A DNA stretch of 64,000 bases from assembly GCA_035648415.1 (NCBI GenBank), contig DASRLO010000097.1, positions 1 through 64,000 of the forward strand. The letters run 5' to 3'. Source of the stretch: DATARH01 sp035648415 (GTDB taxonomy: Bacteria; Pseudomonadota; Alphaproteobacteria; ATCC43930; CGMCC-115725). Position numbers and translations under genes: made by a program. The first letter of the stretch is position 1, and each line of letters opens with the position of its first letter. Positions 34,791-44,598 of this stretch are shown here, in pieces. The notes below the pieces were generated by a model. It was not told where the DNA came from and did no database searches. It saw only the letters and a list, made by a program, of their open reading frames with translations.

Positions 34791-35326
34791 TGACCCGCAA
34801 GCGACAGGTGCACGACGCGGCAAAGGAGGCCGTCGTCACACCAGAGCGACTTCAGCATGGGCCGATCGAACTCATCCCCGCGGTTATCGCCGATGAGGCG
34901 GGGCGACCGGCGCGACCCTATCGGGCGGTGGACACGCTGACGATCATGGAGCGGCGAGGCTCGATCACTTCGGGCATGCGACAAGCGGGTGAGGATTTTC
35001 GACACAGCTTCGCGCTCGCCCAACTCGATCCGCTGCGCGCGCTCGACCTGTCGCGCTTAAGCCTTGGCGACAAGCCGACGCGCCGCGGCGACCATGCGCC
35101 GGGATTGCGGGTCGAAGCGGCGCGCACCGCGGTGTGGCGGGCGATCCGCGCGGCCGGCGGCACTGCCTCGCCGGCGGGGTCGTGCCTGTGGCACGTCGTC
35201 GGCTGGGAGTGCTCGCTGAAGGAGTGGGCGTTGCACCAGGGCTGGGCGGGACGAAGGGTCAGCCAGGAAGCGGCTTCGGGCATCCTCATCGCGGCTTTGG
35301 GCGCACTCGAAATCCATTTACGCTGA
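34787..35326 (+). CDS. DUF6456-like phage-associated protein
   Basis: A 179-residue protein with a strong GGAGG site and ATGA overlap with the preceding gene. The C-terminal half (AGGTASPAGSCLWHVVGWEC, SLKEWALHQGWAGRRVSQEA) matches the pattern I associate with DUF6456, found in alphaproteobacterial phage-related regulators. No enzymatic motif. Probably an early or late-gene regulator of the element. Confidence 0.65.
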   Translation: MMTRKRQVHDAAKEAVVTPERLQHGPIELIPAVIADEAGRPARPYRAVDTLTIMERRGSITSGMRQAGEDFRHSFALAQLDPLRALDLSRLSLGDKPTRRGDHAPGLRVEAARTAVWRAIRAAGGTASPAGSCLWHVVGWECSLKEWALHQGWAGRRVSQEAASGILIAALGALEIHLR

Positions 35327-35347
35327 AATTGTCTATATCGCATCTTT

Positions 35348-35938
35348 ATGATTGACAAATCCGGATTTAAGGTGTACAAGGTCGGCACACTGGCGGAACT
35401 GGGCGAGGCCAACGGCTTCCCGCCCCATCGCCGGCTTCCCGTCAGAGCGGCATCATTGGCAACTCGATCACCGCGGCGGCCGCGCTCCCGGTCGAAACCC
35501 GGAACGGCAACCCGTAAGCGCGGGGCCGCCAAGACAAAGGGCGCGACCGAGTTCGAGGATGTCGGGGCCCGCGCCGCCCGGCTCGGCATTACAGTCGAGC
35601 GGGTGCTGCGGGAATACGCGAGGATAGCGTTCGTGGACCCCCGGCACATCGTCGAATGGGACGCGCAAGGGCTGCACGTCAAGACATCGGAAAAGCTGAG
35701 CGAAGCCGACGTGGCGTCGGTGTCGGAAGTCACTGCGGCCGCGTCGGGCATCGGCGCTGTCCGGGTCAAGCTTTACGACAAGAAAGCGGCGCTCGACGCG
35801 ATCGCACGATATCTCGGCATGTTCCCGCCGGCGCCGAAGCGGCGCGAGGACGACGGAGCCGACGAGTCCGCGGAGGATGCGCGTGAGGAGCTTGCACGCC
35901 TTGTGGCTCGCCTCGCTCCCGGAGCCGGTCAGACTTAA
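35348..35938 (+). CDS. Terminase small subunit
   Basis: A 196-residue protein with a basic low-complexity N-terminus (about residues 35-70) and a terS-like core: VLREYARIAFVDPRHIVEWD, LSEADVASVSEVTAAA and VKLYDKKAALDAIARYLGMF. It recognises phage DNA for packaging with the large subunit. No clear ribosome site precedes ATG 35348. Its 3' end lies over the broken N-terminal coding region of terL. Confidence 0.82.
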   Translation: MIDKSGFKVYKVGTLAELGEANGFPPHRRLPVRAASLATRSPRRPRSRSKPGTATRKRGAAKTKGATEFEDVGARAARLGITVERVLREYARIAFVDPRHIVEWDAQGLHVKTSEKLSEADVASVSEVTAAASGIGAVRVKLYDKKAALDAIARYLGMFPPAPKRREDDGADESAEDAREELARLVARLAPGAGQT

Positions 35939-36015
35939 GCATTATCCGCCGGCTACCCCAGGAAAAGGCTAGAACGCTCGTACGCGACTGGACGTTCTGG
36001 GCCAGAGATAACCAA

Positions 36016-37224
36016 TTGCCGCCGCCGGGCGACTGGCGGGTCTGGCTGCTGCTCGCCGGCCGCGGCTTCGGCAAGACCCGCACCGGCGCGGAACTCGTGC
36101 GCACCCGGGTGGCGTCGCGCGCGGCACGGCGCATCGCCTTGGTCACCCCGACCGCGGCGGACGCCCGTGACGTGATGGTCGAGGGGGAAAGCGGGCTGCT
36201 CGCCATCTCGGCGCGGCGGGACCGGCCGACCTACGAGCCGTCAAAGCGGCGGCTGACCTGGCCGAACGGCGCGGTGGCGATGACCTACTCGGCCGACGAG
36301 CCGGATCGACTGCGCGGGCCGCAACACGATTTCGCGTGGTACGACGAGCTCGCCGCATGGCGCTATCCGGAGGCGTGGGACATGCTGATGTTCAGCCTCA
36401 GGCTGGGCAGCGATCCGCGCGCGGTGGTGACGACGACCCCACGCCCGACCAGGCTGATCAAGACGCTGGTGGCCGATCCGAAGGTTGTGGTGACGCGCGG
36501 ATCGACCTCGCAGAACCGGGACAATCTGGCGCCGGCGTTCCTCGACCAGATCGTGCGGCGCTACGAGGGCACGCGGCTTGGGAGGCAGGAGCTCGAGGCC
36601 GAGATCCTTGAGGACGTGCCGGGCGCGATGTGGGGCCGCGCGGTTATCGAGGGGACGCGGCTGACGAGGCTGCCCGAGTTGGCGCGGATCGTCGTCGCGA
36701 TCGATCCGGCGGCCGGCTCCGGCGAGCAATCGGACGAAACCGGCATCGTCGTCGCCGGCAAAGATACCGGCGGGCAGGGCTATGTGCTGGCGGATGTGTC
36801 GGGCCGCTATGCGCCGACCGAGTGGGCGAAAGCGGCGATCGCCGCCTACCGCGCGCACGACGCCGACCGAGTCGTCGCCGAGGTGAACAATGGCGGCGAG
36901 ATGGTAGAGGCGACGTTGCGCGTGGTCGATCCGAACGTGCCGTTCACCGCGGTGCATGCCGCGCGCGGCAAGGTCGCCCGGGCCGAGCCGGTCGCCGCGC
37001 TCTACGAGCAGGGCAGGGTGCATCATCTGGGGGCCTTTCCGGCGCTCGAAGACCAGATGTGCGGGTTCGTCCACGATTTCGACCGGGCCGCGGCCGGATA
37101 TTCGCCAGACCGGGTCGATGCGCTTGTCTGGGCGCTCACCGAGCTGCTGGTCGAGCCGATGCCTGGGGAAGGGATTTTCGAGGCGTATCGCCGCCTCGCG
37201 CAACAGGAGCATGAGGCGCCATGA
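36016..37224 (+). CDS. Terminase large subunit (N-terminus disrupted)
   Basis: The TerL ATPase-nuclease that packages DNA. It has Walker A LLLAGRGFGKTRTGAE, Walker B DFAWYDELAAW, and nuclease aspartates in VVAIDPAAGSG and SPDRVDALVWALTEL. The only in-frame start is TTG 36016, too close to Walker A. Family-like residues continue upstream in the same phase back to about 35938 (RTLVRDWTFWARDNQLPPPG) and then apparently in another frame (VRSLHALWLASLPEPVRL, from GTG 35883). A one-base lesion or +1 shift near 35936 therefore separates the two parts. The stop overlaps the next gene as ATGA. Confidence 0.85.
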   Translation: MPPPGDWRVWLLLAGRGFGKTRTGAELVRTRVASRAARRIALVTPTAADARDVMVEGESGLLAISARRDRPTYEPSKRRLTWPNGAVAMTYSADEPDRLRGPQHDFAWYDELAAWRYPEAWDMLMFSLRLGSDPRAVVTTTPRPTRLIKTLVADPKVVVTRGSTSQNRDNLAPAFLDQIVRRYEGTRLGRQELEAEILEDVPGAMWGRAVIEGTRLTRLPELARIVVAIDPAAGSGEQSDETGIVVAGKDTGGQGYVLADVSGRYAPTEWAKAAIAAYRAHDADRVVAEVNNGGEMVEATLRVVDPNVPFTAVHAARGKVARAEPVAALYEQGRVHHLGAFPALEDQMCGFVHDFDRAAAGYSPDRVDALVWALTELLVEPMPGEGIFEAYRRLAQQEHEAP

Positions 37225-37664
37225 CGCTGCTCGTCAAAGACGCGAACACGACCGTGCAGCCATTGTCGACGGAACTCGACGGCAACGGCAACCTCGTACC
37301 GCTGCACGCGACCGCCTCGGTCAGCACCCAAGGAGTGGCGAGCCCGGTCGGGCCGCAGAACCCGCTGCCGGTGATCAACGCCGCCGGCGCCCCAGCGAGC
37401 GACGGCAGCGGCACCGTCGCCACCGGCGGCAGCCCGCAAGCGTTGTTCGGTGGCGCGGTGGCGGCCAACGGTTTTCTGGTGCAGAACAACTCCTCAGCCG
37501 TGCTGTGGATCTGCGATACCGGCATCGCCTCGAGCGGCGGCGCCAGTGTCCAGATCGCGGCCAATGGCGGGATGTTCACGACGCCGAGCGGCTACAAGCC
37601 GGGCGGGGCGCTCAGCCTTTACGGCGGCACGACCGGCCAGGTCTTCGCCGCACGCCGGTGGTAA
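37221..37664 (+). CDS. Hypothetical phage structural protein
   Basis: A 147-residue beta-rich, Ser/Gly/Ala-rich protein starting at an ATGA overlap with terL. Segments such as NNSSAVLWICDTGIASSGG and GYKPGGALSLYGGTTGQVFA look like virion decoration or fibre components. Position between terL and the large tail-type protein supports a virion role. No family recognised. Confidence 0.6.
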   Translation: MTLLVKDANTTVQPLSTELDGNGNLVPLHATASVSTQGVASPVGPQNPLPVINAAGAPASDGSGTVATGGSPQALFGGAVAANGFLVQNNSSAVLWICDTGIASSGGASVQIAANGGMFTTPSGYKPGGALSLYGGTTGQVFAARRW

Positions 37665-37669
37665 CTCGA

Positions 37670-40251
37670 ATGCGGACGCTACACTCGCTTGACCGCGCTC
37701 TGGCGTTTGCCGCGGCGCTGGCTTGCGGCTTGGTGGTGACCGCCGCACTGGCGCAATCGTCGGGAAATTTCTCGACCCTATCGACGACCGGCACGGCGAC
37801 GCTGGGCGGCGACGCGCTCGCATGCTCGGGGCGCCCGTGGATCGATGTCCGCTGCCCCAGCATGGCCGGTGGCGCGCTCGGCAACGACAGCCACGACGAC
37901 ACCAGCGCGATTCAGACGACGATCAACACCGCGATCGCCAACAACTGGCCGATGCATATTCCGGCCGGTACTTACAAGGTGACGAGCGGGTTGGCGATCG
38001 ATTACGCCGGACAAGCGGGAAGCGGATTTCGGCTGATCTCCGAGGGTGCGACCATCGACGGCATGACGGTCGCTTCCGGGCCGGTGCTGCAGGTCGATTG
38101 CTCGGGCGGTACGGTGTCAAGCCCGGCGAATTGCTTCTATTTCAAGGAGGAAGGCGCCCTGTTCGTCAGGTCCGACACGCCGGGATACGCGGTGGCGATC
38201 GGCAAGCCCGATTTTTCCGACGCGCAGAACGCGATCAAGCTCGACAACCTCGTCGTCAACAACACCAGCACATCGTCCGCCGCCGGCGCGCTGCAGCTCA
38301 ACTACGTGCTCAACAGCGATATCTACGCCATCGCCGACAGCAGCGGCGGCGCGGCGGGGATCGCGCTCGAACAGACGCAATTCTCGCGGATTTCGGGCGC
38401 GGGCTCGGCGGCGGGCACCGGCGGGACGGCAATGACGCTGGAGAACGGCTACGACTTCTCCAACACAATTTTCGCTTTCGATTTCGAGGTGGCCCCGACC
38501 TGCTTGTCGATCACTACCAACCATGACGGGCAGAACACTTTCGTCTCGCCCTATTTCAATTGCACCACGGCGGTCAGCGCAACCGCGAGCACGCGCAATC
38601 TGCTGATCAACCCGAACTATGCCAGCGCGGTCGTCAACCGCGGCCCGCAATCGACCGGGGTCTCGGTGATCGGCGCCGGCAATTGGGCGCCGTGGCAATT
38701 TCCGAGCGTGGCGACTTATACCGCCGCCGGCATCGACGACCGCACGGTGCTGTCGTCCTACAACGCGCCGGGCGCGTCGCTCGCGGTGACCTTGCCGGCG
38801 CCGGCTTCGGTCAATGCCGGATGGCGCATGGGTTTTGCCAGCGACAACGGCAAGGGCCTGACCGTGACCGCGCCGTCGGGGACGATCCTGTCGGGCGGCA
38901 AGGCGCTGTCGTCGGTGACGCTGGGGCCCGGCAATTACGAATATTTCGAGCTGCAATCGGACGGGACCAATTTCCGGGTCACCGCGGGCACCCGCAACAC
39001 GCTGGCGACCAACGGGCTGCAGAGCCGCGACTGGCCGGGCAATTGGGTCTACCCGTCGACTTCCGGCTACGCGGCGCAGCTCGGCGACAACGGCAATGTC
39101 GTGTCGAGCTTCAATACGACGAGCGGCCTGACCGTGACCTTGCCGCCGACGAGCAACCTGCCGTCCGGCTGGTCGATGGGCTTCGCCACCGACCAGGGCA
39201 AGAGCCTCAAGGTCCAGGTCAACGGGACCGGCGGCGGGCACATCCTTTATCCGCTGGTCACCGCCGCGGCGCAAACCTCGCTGACCCTTGCCGGCAACCA
39301 GTACGAATACGTGACCCTGCAATATGACGGCAGCAACAACTTCCGGGTCGAGCAGGTAACGCCGGCGACCGCGCAGCAGCTGGGCTTCGCCGGCAGTGGC
39401 GGGTTGTCGCGCTGGAGCTTTCCGGCGGCGAGCGCCTATACGGCGGCGATCGCGGACAACGGCAACGTGGTCTCGGCTTACAACAGCCCGCTCGGCTACC
39501 TGACGGTGACCCTGCCGGCGTCGACCGCACTCAACCCAGGCTGGACCATCGCCGTCGCCAACGACAACGGCAAGGTCGCGGCGGCACAGGTCGCCTCGGG
39601 CGATGCCGCCAGGATCATCTATCCCGGCAGCGGCGCGACGATCAGCTCGATGCAGCTGGTTACCGGCAATTACGAGCTGGCGGCGCTGCAGTTCGACGGC
39701 TCGAATTTTCGCGTGATGCAGGTGACGCCGGCCACCGCCGCCTCGATTGGAGTTTCGGGCAGCGGCTGCGTCAGCAAATGGAATTTTCCGGCGGTGAGCA
39801 GCTACAACGCCGTCGCCGCCGATTGCGGCACGGTGATCTCGGCCTACAACTCGCCGATTTCGAGCCTGACGGTGACCTTGCCGTCGAGCACGGCATTGCC
39901 GCCTGGCTGGTCGATGGGTTTCGCCACCGACAACAGCCGGTCCCTGACGGTGCAGGTCAACGGCACCAGCGGCGGGCAGATCCTGATGCCGGGAACCCGC
40001 GGCGCCCAATCGTCGATGACCTTGTACGGGCAAAACTACGAATTCCTCGAGCTCGAATTCGACGGCTCGAACTTCCGCGTCGCCTCGGTGACTCCGGCGA
40101 CGGGATCGGCCAACGGCATGTTCCCGGCGACCGGCACGCCGTCGTCGAGCGGCGCGCCTGTCAGACCGGCCAGCTCGAAGCCGACAGCAACTACCTCTAT
40201 TTCTGCACCGGACCGAACAACTGGAAGCGGTCAGCCTGGAGCGCCTTCTGA
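37670..40251 (+). pseudogene. Beta-helix/repeat tail protein, frameshifted near its end
   Basis: A protein of about 860 residues with an N-terminal signal-like segment (LAFAAALACGLVVTAALAQ) and a pectate-lyase-like beta-helix start (GNDSHDDTSAIQTTINTAIA). Four tandem repeats of about 115 residues follow from about 38680 to 40100 (core FP...Y.A...DNG..VSAYNSP...LTVTLP...GW.MGFA..........DGSNFRV). The true C-terminus (ACQTGQLEADSNYLYFCTG to WSAF, stop 40249) lies in another frame, so a one-base lesion near 40150 breaks the gene. The stop overlaps the portal ATG as TGATG. Probably a tail spike or fibre. Confidence 0.75.
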
Positions 40252-42068
40252 TGCCTTCGCCCGATCTTCGCCTCGGCGGCTCGAAGACCAGCCTCAGCGC
40301 CTCCTATACCTGGGGGCAGCAGGGTCTCGAAACGCAATTCCGCGATGTCTACCAGCCCGGCCAGGGCATCTTCTCGCCGGGCTACCCGCTGGCGCCGCTC
40401 GAACCAGAGCGGGTGCGGGTGTGGGACTACCCGGTCGGCGTCAACACGATCTACACGCCGCGCTCGTACGACACGATCTCGTTCGAGGAGCTCCGCCGGC
40501 TCGCCGAGGCGCACGACATCACGCGCCTGGCGATCGAGACGCGCAAGGATCAGCTCGAACGGCTCGATTGGTCGATCCGGGCGCGCGGCGGCAGGCCGAC
40601 ACACCCGGATGCCGCCGCTCGTGTCGATGCGCTGGCCGAGTTCTGGCGCCGGCCTGACGGAGAACGGCCGTTCGCCACCTGGCTGCGCGAGCTGATGGAA
40701 GATTTGCTGGTGCTCGACGCGCCGGCCCTGGAGCTGCGGCGCAACCGCGGCGGCGCCCTCATCGGCCTCGACGTGGTCGACGGCGCGACGATCAAGGTGC
40801 TGGTCGACGAGACCGGCCGCCGGCCGCGTCCGCCGGCGCCGGCCTACGAGCAGGTGATCAAGGGCCGGCCGTGGAAGCTGCTGACCAGCGACGAGCTGCT
40901 CTATTTGCCGCGCAATCCGCGGCCGCACAAGGCCTATGGGTTCGGGCCGGTCGAGCAGATCGTGATGACGGTCAACATCGCGCTGCGCCGCCAGGCGATG
41001 CAGCTGCAGCATTTTACCGAGGGCAACGTGCCGCCCGGGCTGCTCAACGCGCCGGACGGGTGGAACGTCGAGCAGATCAGCCAGTTTCAGGAATGGTTCG
41101 ACAGCGTCCTCGCCGGCAACACCGCCTCGCGCTCGCGGCTGGTATGGGGCCCGGCGGGCGCCAAATACCAGGCGTTCAAGGAGGCGCCCTACAAGGACGA
41201 TTTCGACGAATGGCTGGCGCGCATCGTGTGCTATGCGTTCTCGCTGCCGCCAACGCCGTTCACCCGCCAGCTCAACCGCGCCACCGCCCAGACCTCGCAG
41301 GACGCGTCCGAAGCCGAAGGGCTGGCGCCGCTGATGCGGTGGGTGAAGCGGCTGGCCGACCACGTGATCCAGCAGCTGATGGGTCACGCCGACCTCGAAT
41401 TCGCTTGGGGCGAACTTCGGCCGGGCGACCCGGCCGAGCAGGCCAAAATCCTCGACATCTATGTCCGCGACGGCATCTACGCGGTCAACGAGGCGCGCAA
41501 CCTGCTGGGCCTCGATCCGGTGCCCGGCGGCGATCAGCCAATGGTCTACGGCACCCAAGGCGTAACGCCGCTCGGCGCAAGCGCGGCAAAAGCTGCCGGC
41601 GTAGCGGCGCTACGCAAATACAACCCAGATATCGAAGGCGAGCCGCGCGTCCCGGCCGGCAACGCCGGCGGCGGTGAGTGGACGACTGGGGGAGCCGAGG
41701 ACGCGCCAAGTACGATGGCGCCAATGGGTTTGCCTCGGCAAAGCATTTCGCCCGTAACGACGGCGCAGCTGACGATTCCATGGGACTTGCCTGCCGACAT
41801 ACCCTTGGAGATTCCGGGAGCACCGACGGAGATTACGCCAGTCCCATTTGATTTTCCCGGAGCTGAGCGCCAACGCCCACCACTTCCGACGAACCCGTTT
41901 CCACGCGATCCCAAATGTGCTGAAGAGTGGGCTAATGCATACAAATATTGTGACCGAATGCAAAAAGAAGGAAAATTTCAGCCGGGCTACGCCGGGCCCG
42001 GGAAAGACTTGCGGAGCTGTCTCCTAGGGCAGGTGTCGGAGAGATGCGGTGGGAATCCGGTCGGCTGA
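40251..42068 (+). CDS. Portal protein with variable C-terminal toxin-like domain
   Basis: A 605-residue protein. Residues 1 to about 450 are a phage portal (YQPGQGIFSPGYPLAPLEPE, WDYPVGVNTIYTPRSYDTIS, FAWGELRPGDPAEQAKILDI, NLLGLDPVPGGDQPMVYGT). Residues about 455-478 are a proline/glycine linker (KYNPDIEGEPRVPAGNAGGG, then EWT), and about 478-605 form a different, less GC-rich domain with paired cysteines (CAEEWANAYKYCDRM, SCLLGQVSERCGGNPVG). The end resembles C-terminal modules of polymorphic toxins (from memory). A putative immunity gene starts 24 bases later. The portal part is firm; toxin activity is inferred from architecture. Confidence 0.85.
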   Translation: MPSPDLRLGGSKTSLSASYTWGQQGLETQFRDVYQPGQGIFSPGYPLAPLEPERVRVWDYPVGVNTIYTPRSYDTISFEELRRLAEAHDITRLAIETRKDQLERLDWSIRARGGRPTHPDAAARVDALAEFWRRPDGERPFATWLRELMEDLLVLDAPALELRRNRGGALIGLDVVDGATIKVLVDETGRRPRPPAPAYEQVIKGRPWKLLTSDELLYLPRNPRPHKAYGFGPVEQIVMTVNIALRRQAMQLQHFTEGNVPPGLLNAPDGWNVEQISQFQEWFDSVLAGNTASRSRLVWGPAGAKYQAFKEAPYKDDFDEWLARIVCYAFSLPPTPFTRQLNRATAQTSQDASEAEGLAPLMRWVKRLADHVIQQLMGHADLEFAWGELRPGDPAEQAKILDIYVRDGIYAVNEARNLLGLDPVPGGDQPMVYGTQGVTPLGASAAKAAGVAALRKYNPDIEGEPRVPAGNAGGGEWTTGGAEDAPSTMAPMGLPRQSISPVTTAQLTIPWDLPADIPLEIPGAPTEITPVPFDFPGAERQRPPLPTNPFPRDPKCAEEWANAYKYCDRMQKEGKFQPGYAGPGKDLRSCLLGQVSERCGGNPVG

Positions 42069-42092
42069 AAAAAGATAGGAAGGCATAGAGCG

Positions 42093-42611
42093 ATGGCGAA
42101 CGAGATTTCGCTCGGCGACATCGATCGCGAGTTTCAGTTGCTACGAAATGATCCGGAAGCATATCTGGAACTGACAAACGGGTTCGTCGAGCAGCATCCC
42201 GATAATGCCAATGCCTATTTTGCTAGGCACCACGCTTGGGAATCCCTCGGTTTGCCGGACCTAGCCTTGGCTGATCTCGACAAATCTCTGGCTCTCGAGG
42301 ACCACCATACAACGCACGGAGCGAGGGGCCGTATCCTTCATGGTCTCGGTCGTTATCGAGAGGCCATCGATGCATATGACCGTTCCGAGGGCCTCGATCC
42401 GACGCAGTGGGAAGGCGGCTTCGGCGCGCTGTTTCGCGCCGATTGCCATGCCCTGCTCGGCGACGAGTCGGCGGCGCTCGCCGACTGCGAGACAATGCCC
42501 GACGATCACTGGACGCCGGGCCTCTTTGGCGCACCAGCGGGGACCAAGCAGGAGGTCGCGGCCGAGCTTCGTCGCCGCGCGGCTGCCGCTCGCGAGAAAC
42601 AAATCAGCTGA
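42093..42611 (+). CDS. TPR-type putative immunity protein
   Basis: A 172-residue acidic TPR protein (YLELTNGFVEQHPDNANAYF, DLALADLDKSLALEDH, YREAIDAYDRSEGLDPTQWE). It starts 24 bases after the portal-toxin stop with a GGAAGG site, and is more AT-rich than the structural genes at its 5' end. TPR-like small proteins are common among immunity proteins of polymorphic toxins, and the position suggests it neutralises the portal C-terminal domain. Direct evidence of binding is lacking. Confidence 0.65.
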   Translation: MANEISLGDIDREFQLLRNDPEAYLELTNGFVEQHPDNANAYFARHHAWESLGLPDLALADLDKSLALEDHHTTHGARGRILHGLGRYREAIDAYDRSEGLDPTQWEGGFGALFRADCHALLGDESAALADCETMPDDHWTPGLFGAPAGTKQEVAAELRRRAAAAREKQIS

Positions 42612-42697
42612 AAATTTGGTGACCGGGCGTTCCGCGACCCAAGGTCGATCCTGTTGCCGGACGACGACGACCAGATTTAACCAAGCGGATTAAACTT

Positions 42698-43241
42698 ATG
42701 GAGGCGATGACCTACGAACTCTGGCACGAACGTTATGACGGACGGGAGGATCACGACAAGCTGCTCGGCGTCTATTCAACCCGTGAGAAGGCGGAGGAGG
42801 CTCCAGCCCTGTTGCGCGGCAAACCGGGATTTCGTGATCACCCTGACGGTTTCGATATTCGGCCCGGAGGAATGGACGGACTGCCTGGACCGATGGCGGT
42901 TTTATCACCGTTGATCGGGGCGAAGACCCCGAGGAGACGCCGGTTGCCCCGTACCCGAAAGTAACAAAGGAGCAGGCTTACATCCCCAGCGTGGACCCGA
43001 TACCGCCAACCTATTGGGTCGTGTGGCTGCGCTTTCTCGACAAATGGAATAACAAGCACGAACTGAACGTCGGCGTCTACACCAGCCGGGAAAATGCCGA
43101 GAAGGGCATCGAGCTGGTGCGCGACCAGCCCGGCTTTCGCGAGCACCCCGACGGCTTCGTGATCACGCAAGGCACGATCGACGAGACCGATATGGTCAAC
43201 GGTTTCGTCACCGTTCGAGACAACGGCCGCGAACAAATCCT
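42698..43241 (+). pseudogene. Tandem DUF7336-like immunity remnant, frameshifted
   Basis: Two copies of a small-domain pattern I associate with DUF7336. The first reads YELWHERYDGREDHDKLLGV and GFRDHPDGFDI, then shifts by one base near 42870 into WTDGGFITVDRGEDPEETP. The second is YWVVWLRFLDKWNNKHELNV with GFREHPDGFVI. The coding is cut at 43242, where a portal-gene copy begins. It is probably an orphan immunity remnant of a lost toxin tip. Confidence 0.6.
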
Positions 43242-43775
43242 GCAACGTGCCGCCCGGGCTGCTCAACGCGCCGGACGGGTGGAACGTCGAGCAGATCAGC
43301 CAGTTTCAGGAATGGTTCGACAGCGTCCTCGCCGGCAACACCGCCTCGCGCACGCGCCTTGTGTGGGGGCCGTCGGGCGCCAAGTACCAGGCGTTCAAGG
43401 AGGCGCCCTACAAGGACGATTTTGACGAGTGGCTGGCGCGCATCGTGTGCTATGCGTTCTCGCTGCCGCCAACGCCGTTCACCCGCCAGCTCAACCGCGC
43501 CACCGCCCAGACCTCGCAGGATGCGTCCGAAGCCGAGGGGCTGGCGCCGCTGATGCGGTGGGTGAAGCGGGCTGGCCGACCACGTGATCCAGCAGCTGAT
43601 GGGTCACGCCGACCTCGAATTCGCTTGGGGCGAACTTCGGCCGGGCGACCCGGCCGAGCAGGCCAAAATCCTCGATATCTATGTTCGCGACGGCATCTAC
43701 GCGGTCAACGAGGCGCGCAACCTGCTGGGCCTCGACCCGGTTCCCGGTGGCGACCAGCCGATGGTCTACGGCACC
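43242..43775 (+). repeat. Portal 3'-segment duplicate, copy R2
   Basis: About 534 bases nearly identical to portal positions 41023-41555. One extra G within 43569-43571 (AAGCGGGCTGG versus AAGCGGCTGG in the intact gene) breaks the frame. The left edge joins the DUF7336-like remnant directly. It provides the homologous core in front of a different C-terminal domain. Confidence 0.9.
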
Positions 43776-44192
43776 GCGGGCGCGGTGCCGCTCTCTGCTT
43801 CAGGTGCCATGTCTGAAAGACTTCAGCGTCGCGCTAGCGGGGAGGCTACTTTAAGTTGCGGTTGTCCCGGTGCGGCGGCGCATGTCGTCCCGGGCTCGGT
43901 GCGCAAGTACAACCCTGATGAGCCACGGGTGCCCGCAGGTAATCCTCATGGCGGCTGGTGGACGGCCGACGCAACCGATGGCGGAACCCAAGTCGCCGCG
44001 CCGGGCGGGGTTCCGTGTGACGGCTTTTCAGCCGGCTGCCAAAGTGGCGGAAGCTACGGTTCCAGTGCACTTTACCATATACTTGGACGTAACCTATGCA
44101 CCGATTGCGCAACCAAATTCCTGGGTCTCGAAAACGAGCCTGCAACGACGAAGGTTAGAGAGTTGGGAAAGTACATAATTGAACCTGAGTGA
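43584..44192 (+). pseudogene. Orphan portal C-terminus with alternative toxin-like tip (CT2)
   Basis: From GTG 43584, downstream of the frame-breaking G, this 202-residue reading continues the portal segment (FAWGELRPGDPAEQAKILDI, NLLGLDPVPGGDQPMVYGT). It then has the same linker (YNPDEPRVPAGNPHGGWWT) and a tip unlike that of the intact portal: cysteine pairs (PCDGFSAGC, LCTDCATKFLGL) and the ending VRELGKYIIEPE. A candidate immunity gene starts 16 bases later. It lacks a portal N-terminus, so it is likely a silent cassette. Confidence 0.75.
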
Positions 44193-44208
44193 ATGAAGGT
44201 TGCGTATC

Positions 44209-44598
44209 ATGACTGACCGAGAGAATGCACTGCGGAACATAGCGGTAGGAGACATCTTCCACGCTCGGAACCCACAGACTAGCGCGAGCCTGGTTTGTCT
44301 GGTTACCGGCCTCGACAATGCAGCGATTTACGCGCGACGGATACATACCCAGGACGACGTGCGGTTTGACCGGAACACGGGCCTCAAGGTGGGGAGGGGC
44401 TGCACCACAATCGACTGTGTCGCGCCATTGCCGCCCGAGATTCACAACATCTTTCTGGCAATGGATCGGAGGTACCAGGACGCCCACGCTTTGATCCGTC
44501 AGAGCATCGATGTGGACCCTAAAGTTGCCAGATGGACCCCCGAGGAGAGGCATGCGCACCGCTTCCTCGACGAGCACATCTCTACCAATCCGATCTAG
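44209..44598 (+). CDS. Putative immunity protein for CT2
   Basis: A 129-residue protein beginning MTDRENALRNIAVGDIFHAR, with LVCLVTGLDNAAIYARRIHT and CVAPLPPEIHNIFLAMDRR. It follows the CT2 cassette after 16 bases and is less GC-rich than the phage core. Fragments of a homologue occur at 45399 and 45969, showing the family was present more than once. No named family is recalled with confidence; the immunity role is inferred from position. Confidence 0.6.
   Translation: MTDRENALRNIAVGDIFHARNPQTSASLVCLVTGLDNAAIYARRIHTQDDVRFDRNTGLKVGRGCTTIDCVAPLPPEIHNIFLAMDRRYQDAHALIRQSIDVDPKVARWTPEERHAHRFLDEHISTNPI

Noticed and set aside
38117..40033. A 638-codon open frame on the minus strand across the tail spike gene
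   Set aside because: It mirrors the repeat structure of the plus-strand gene, has no ribosome site and no recognisable domain; GC-rich DNA often leaves such antisense frames open.
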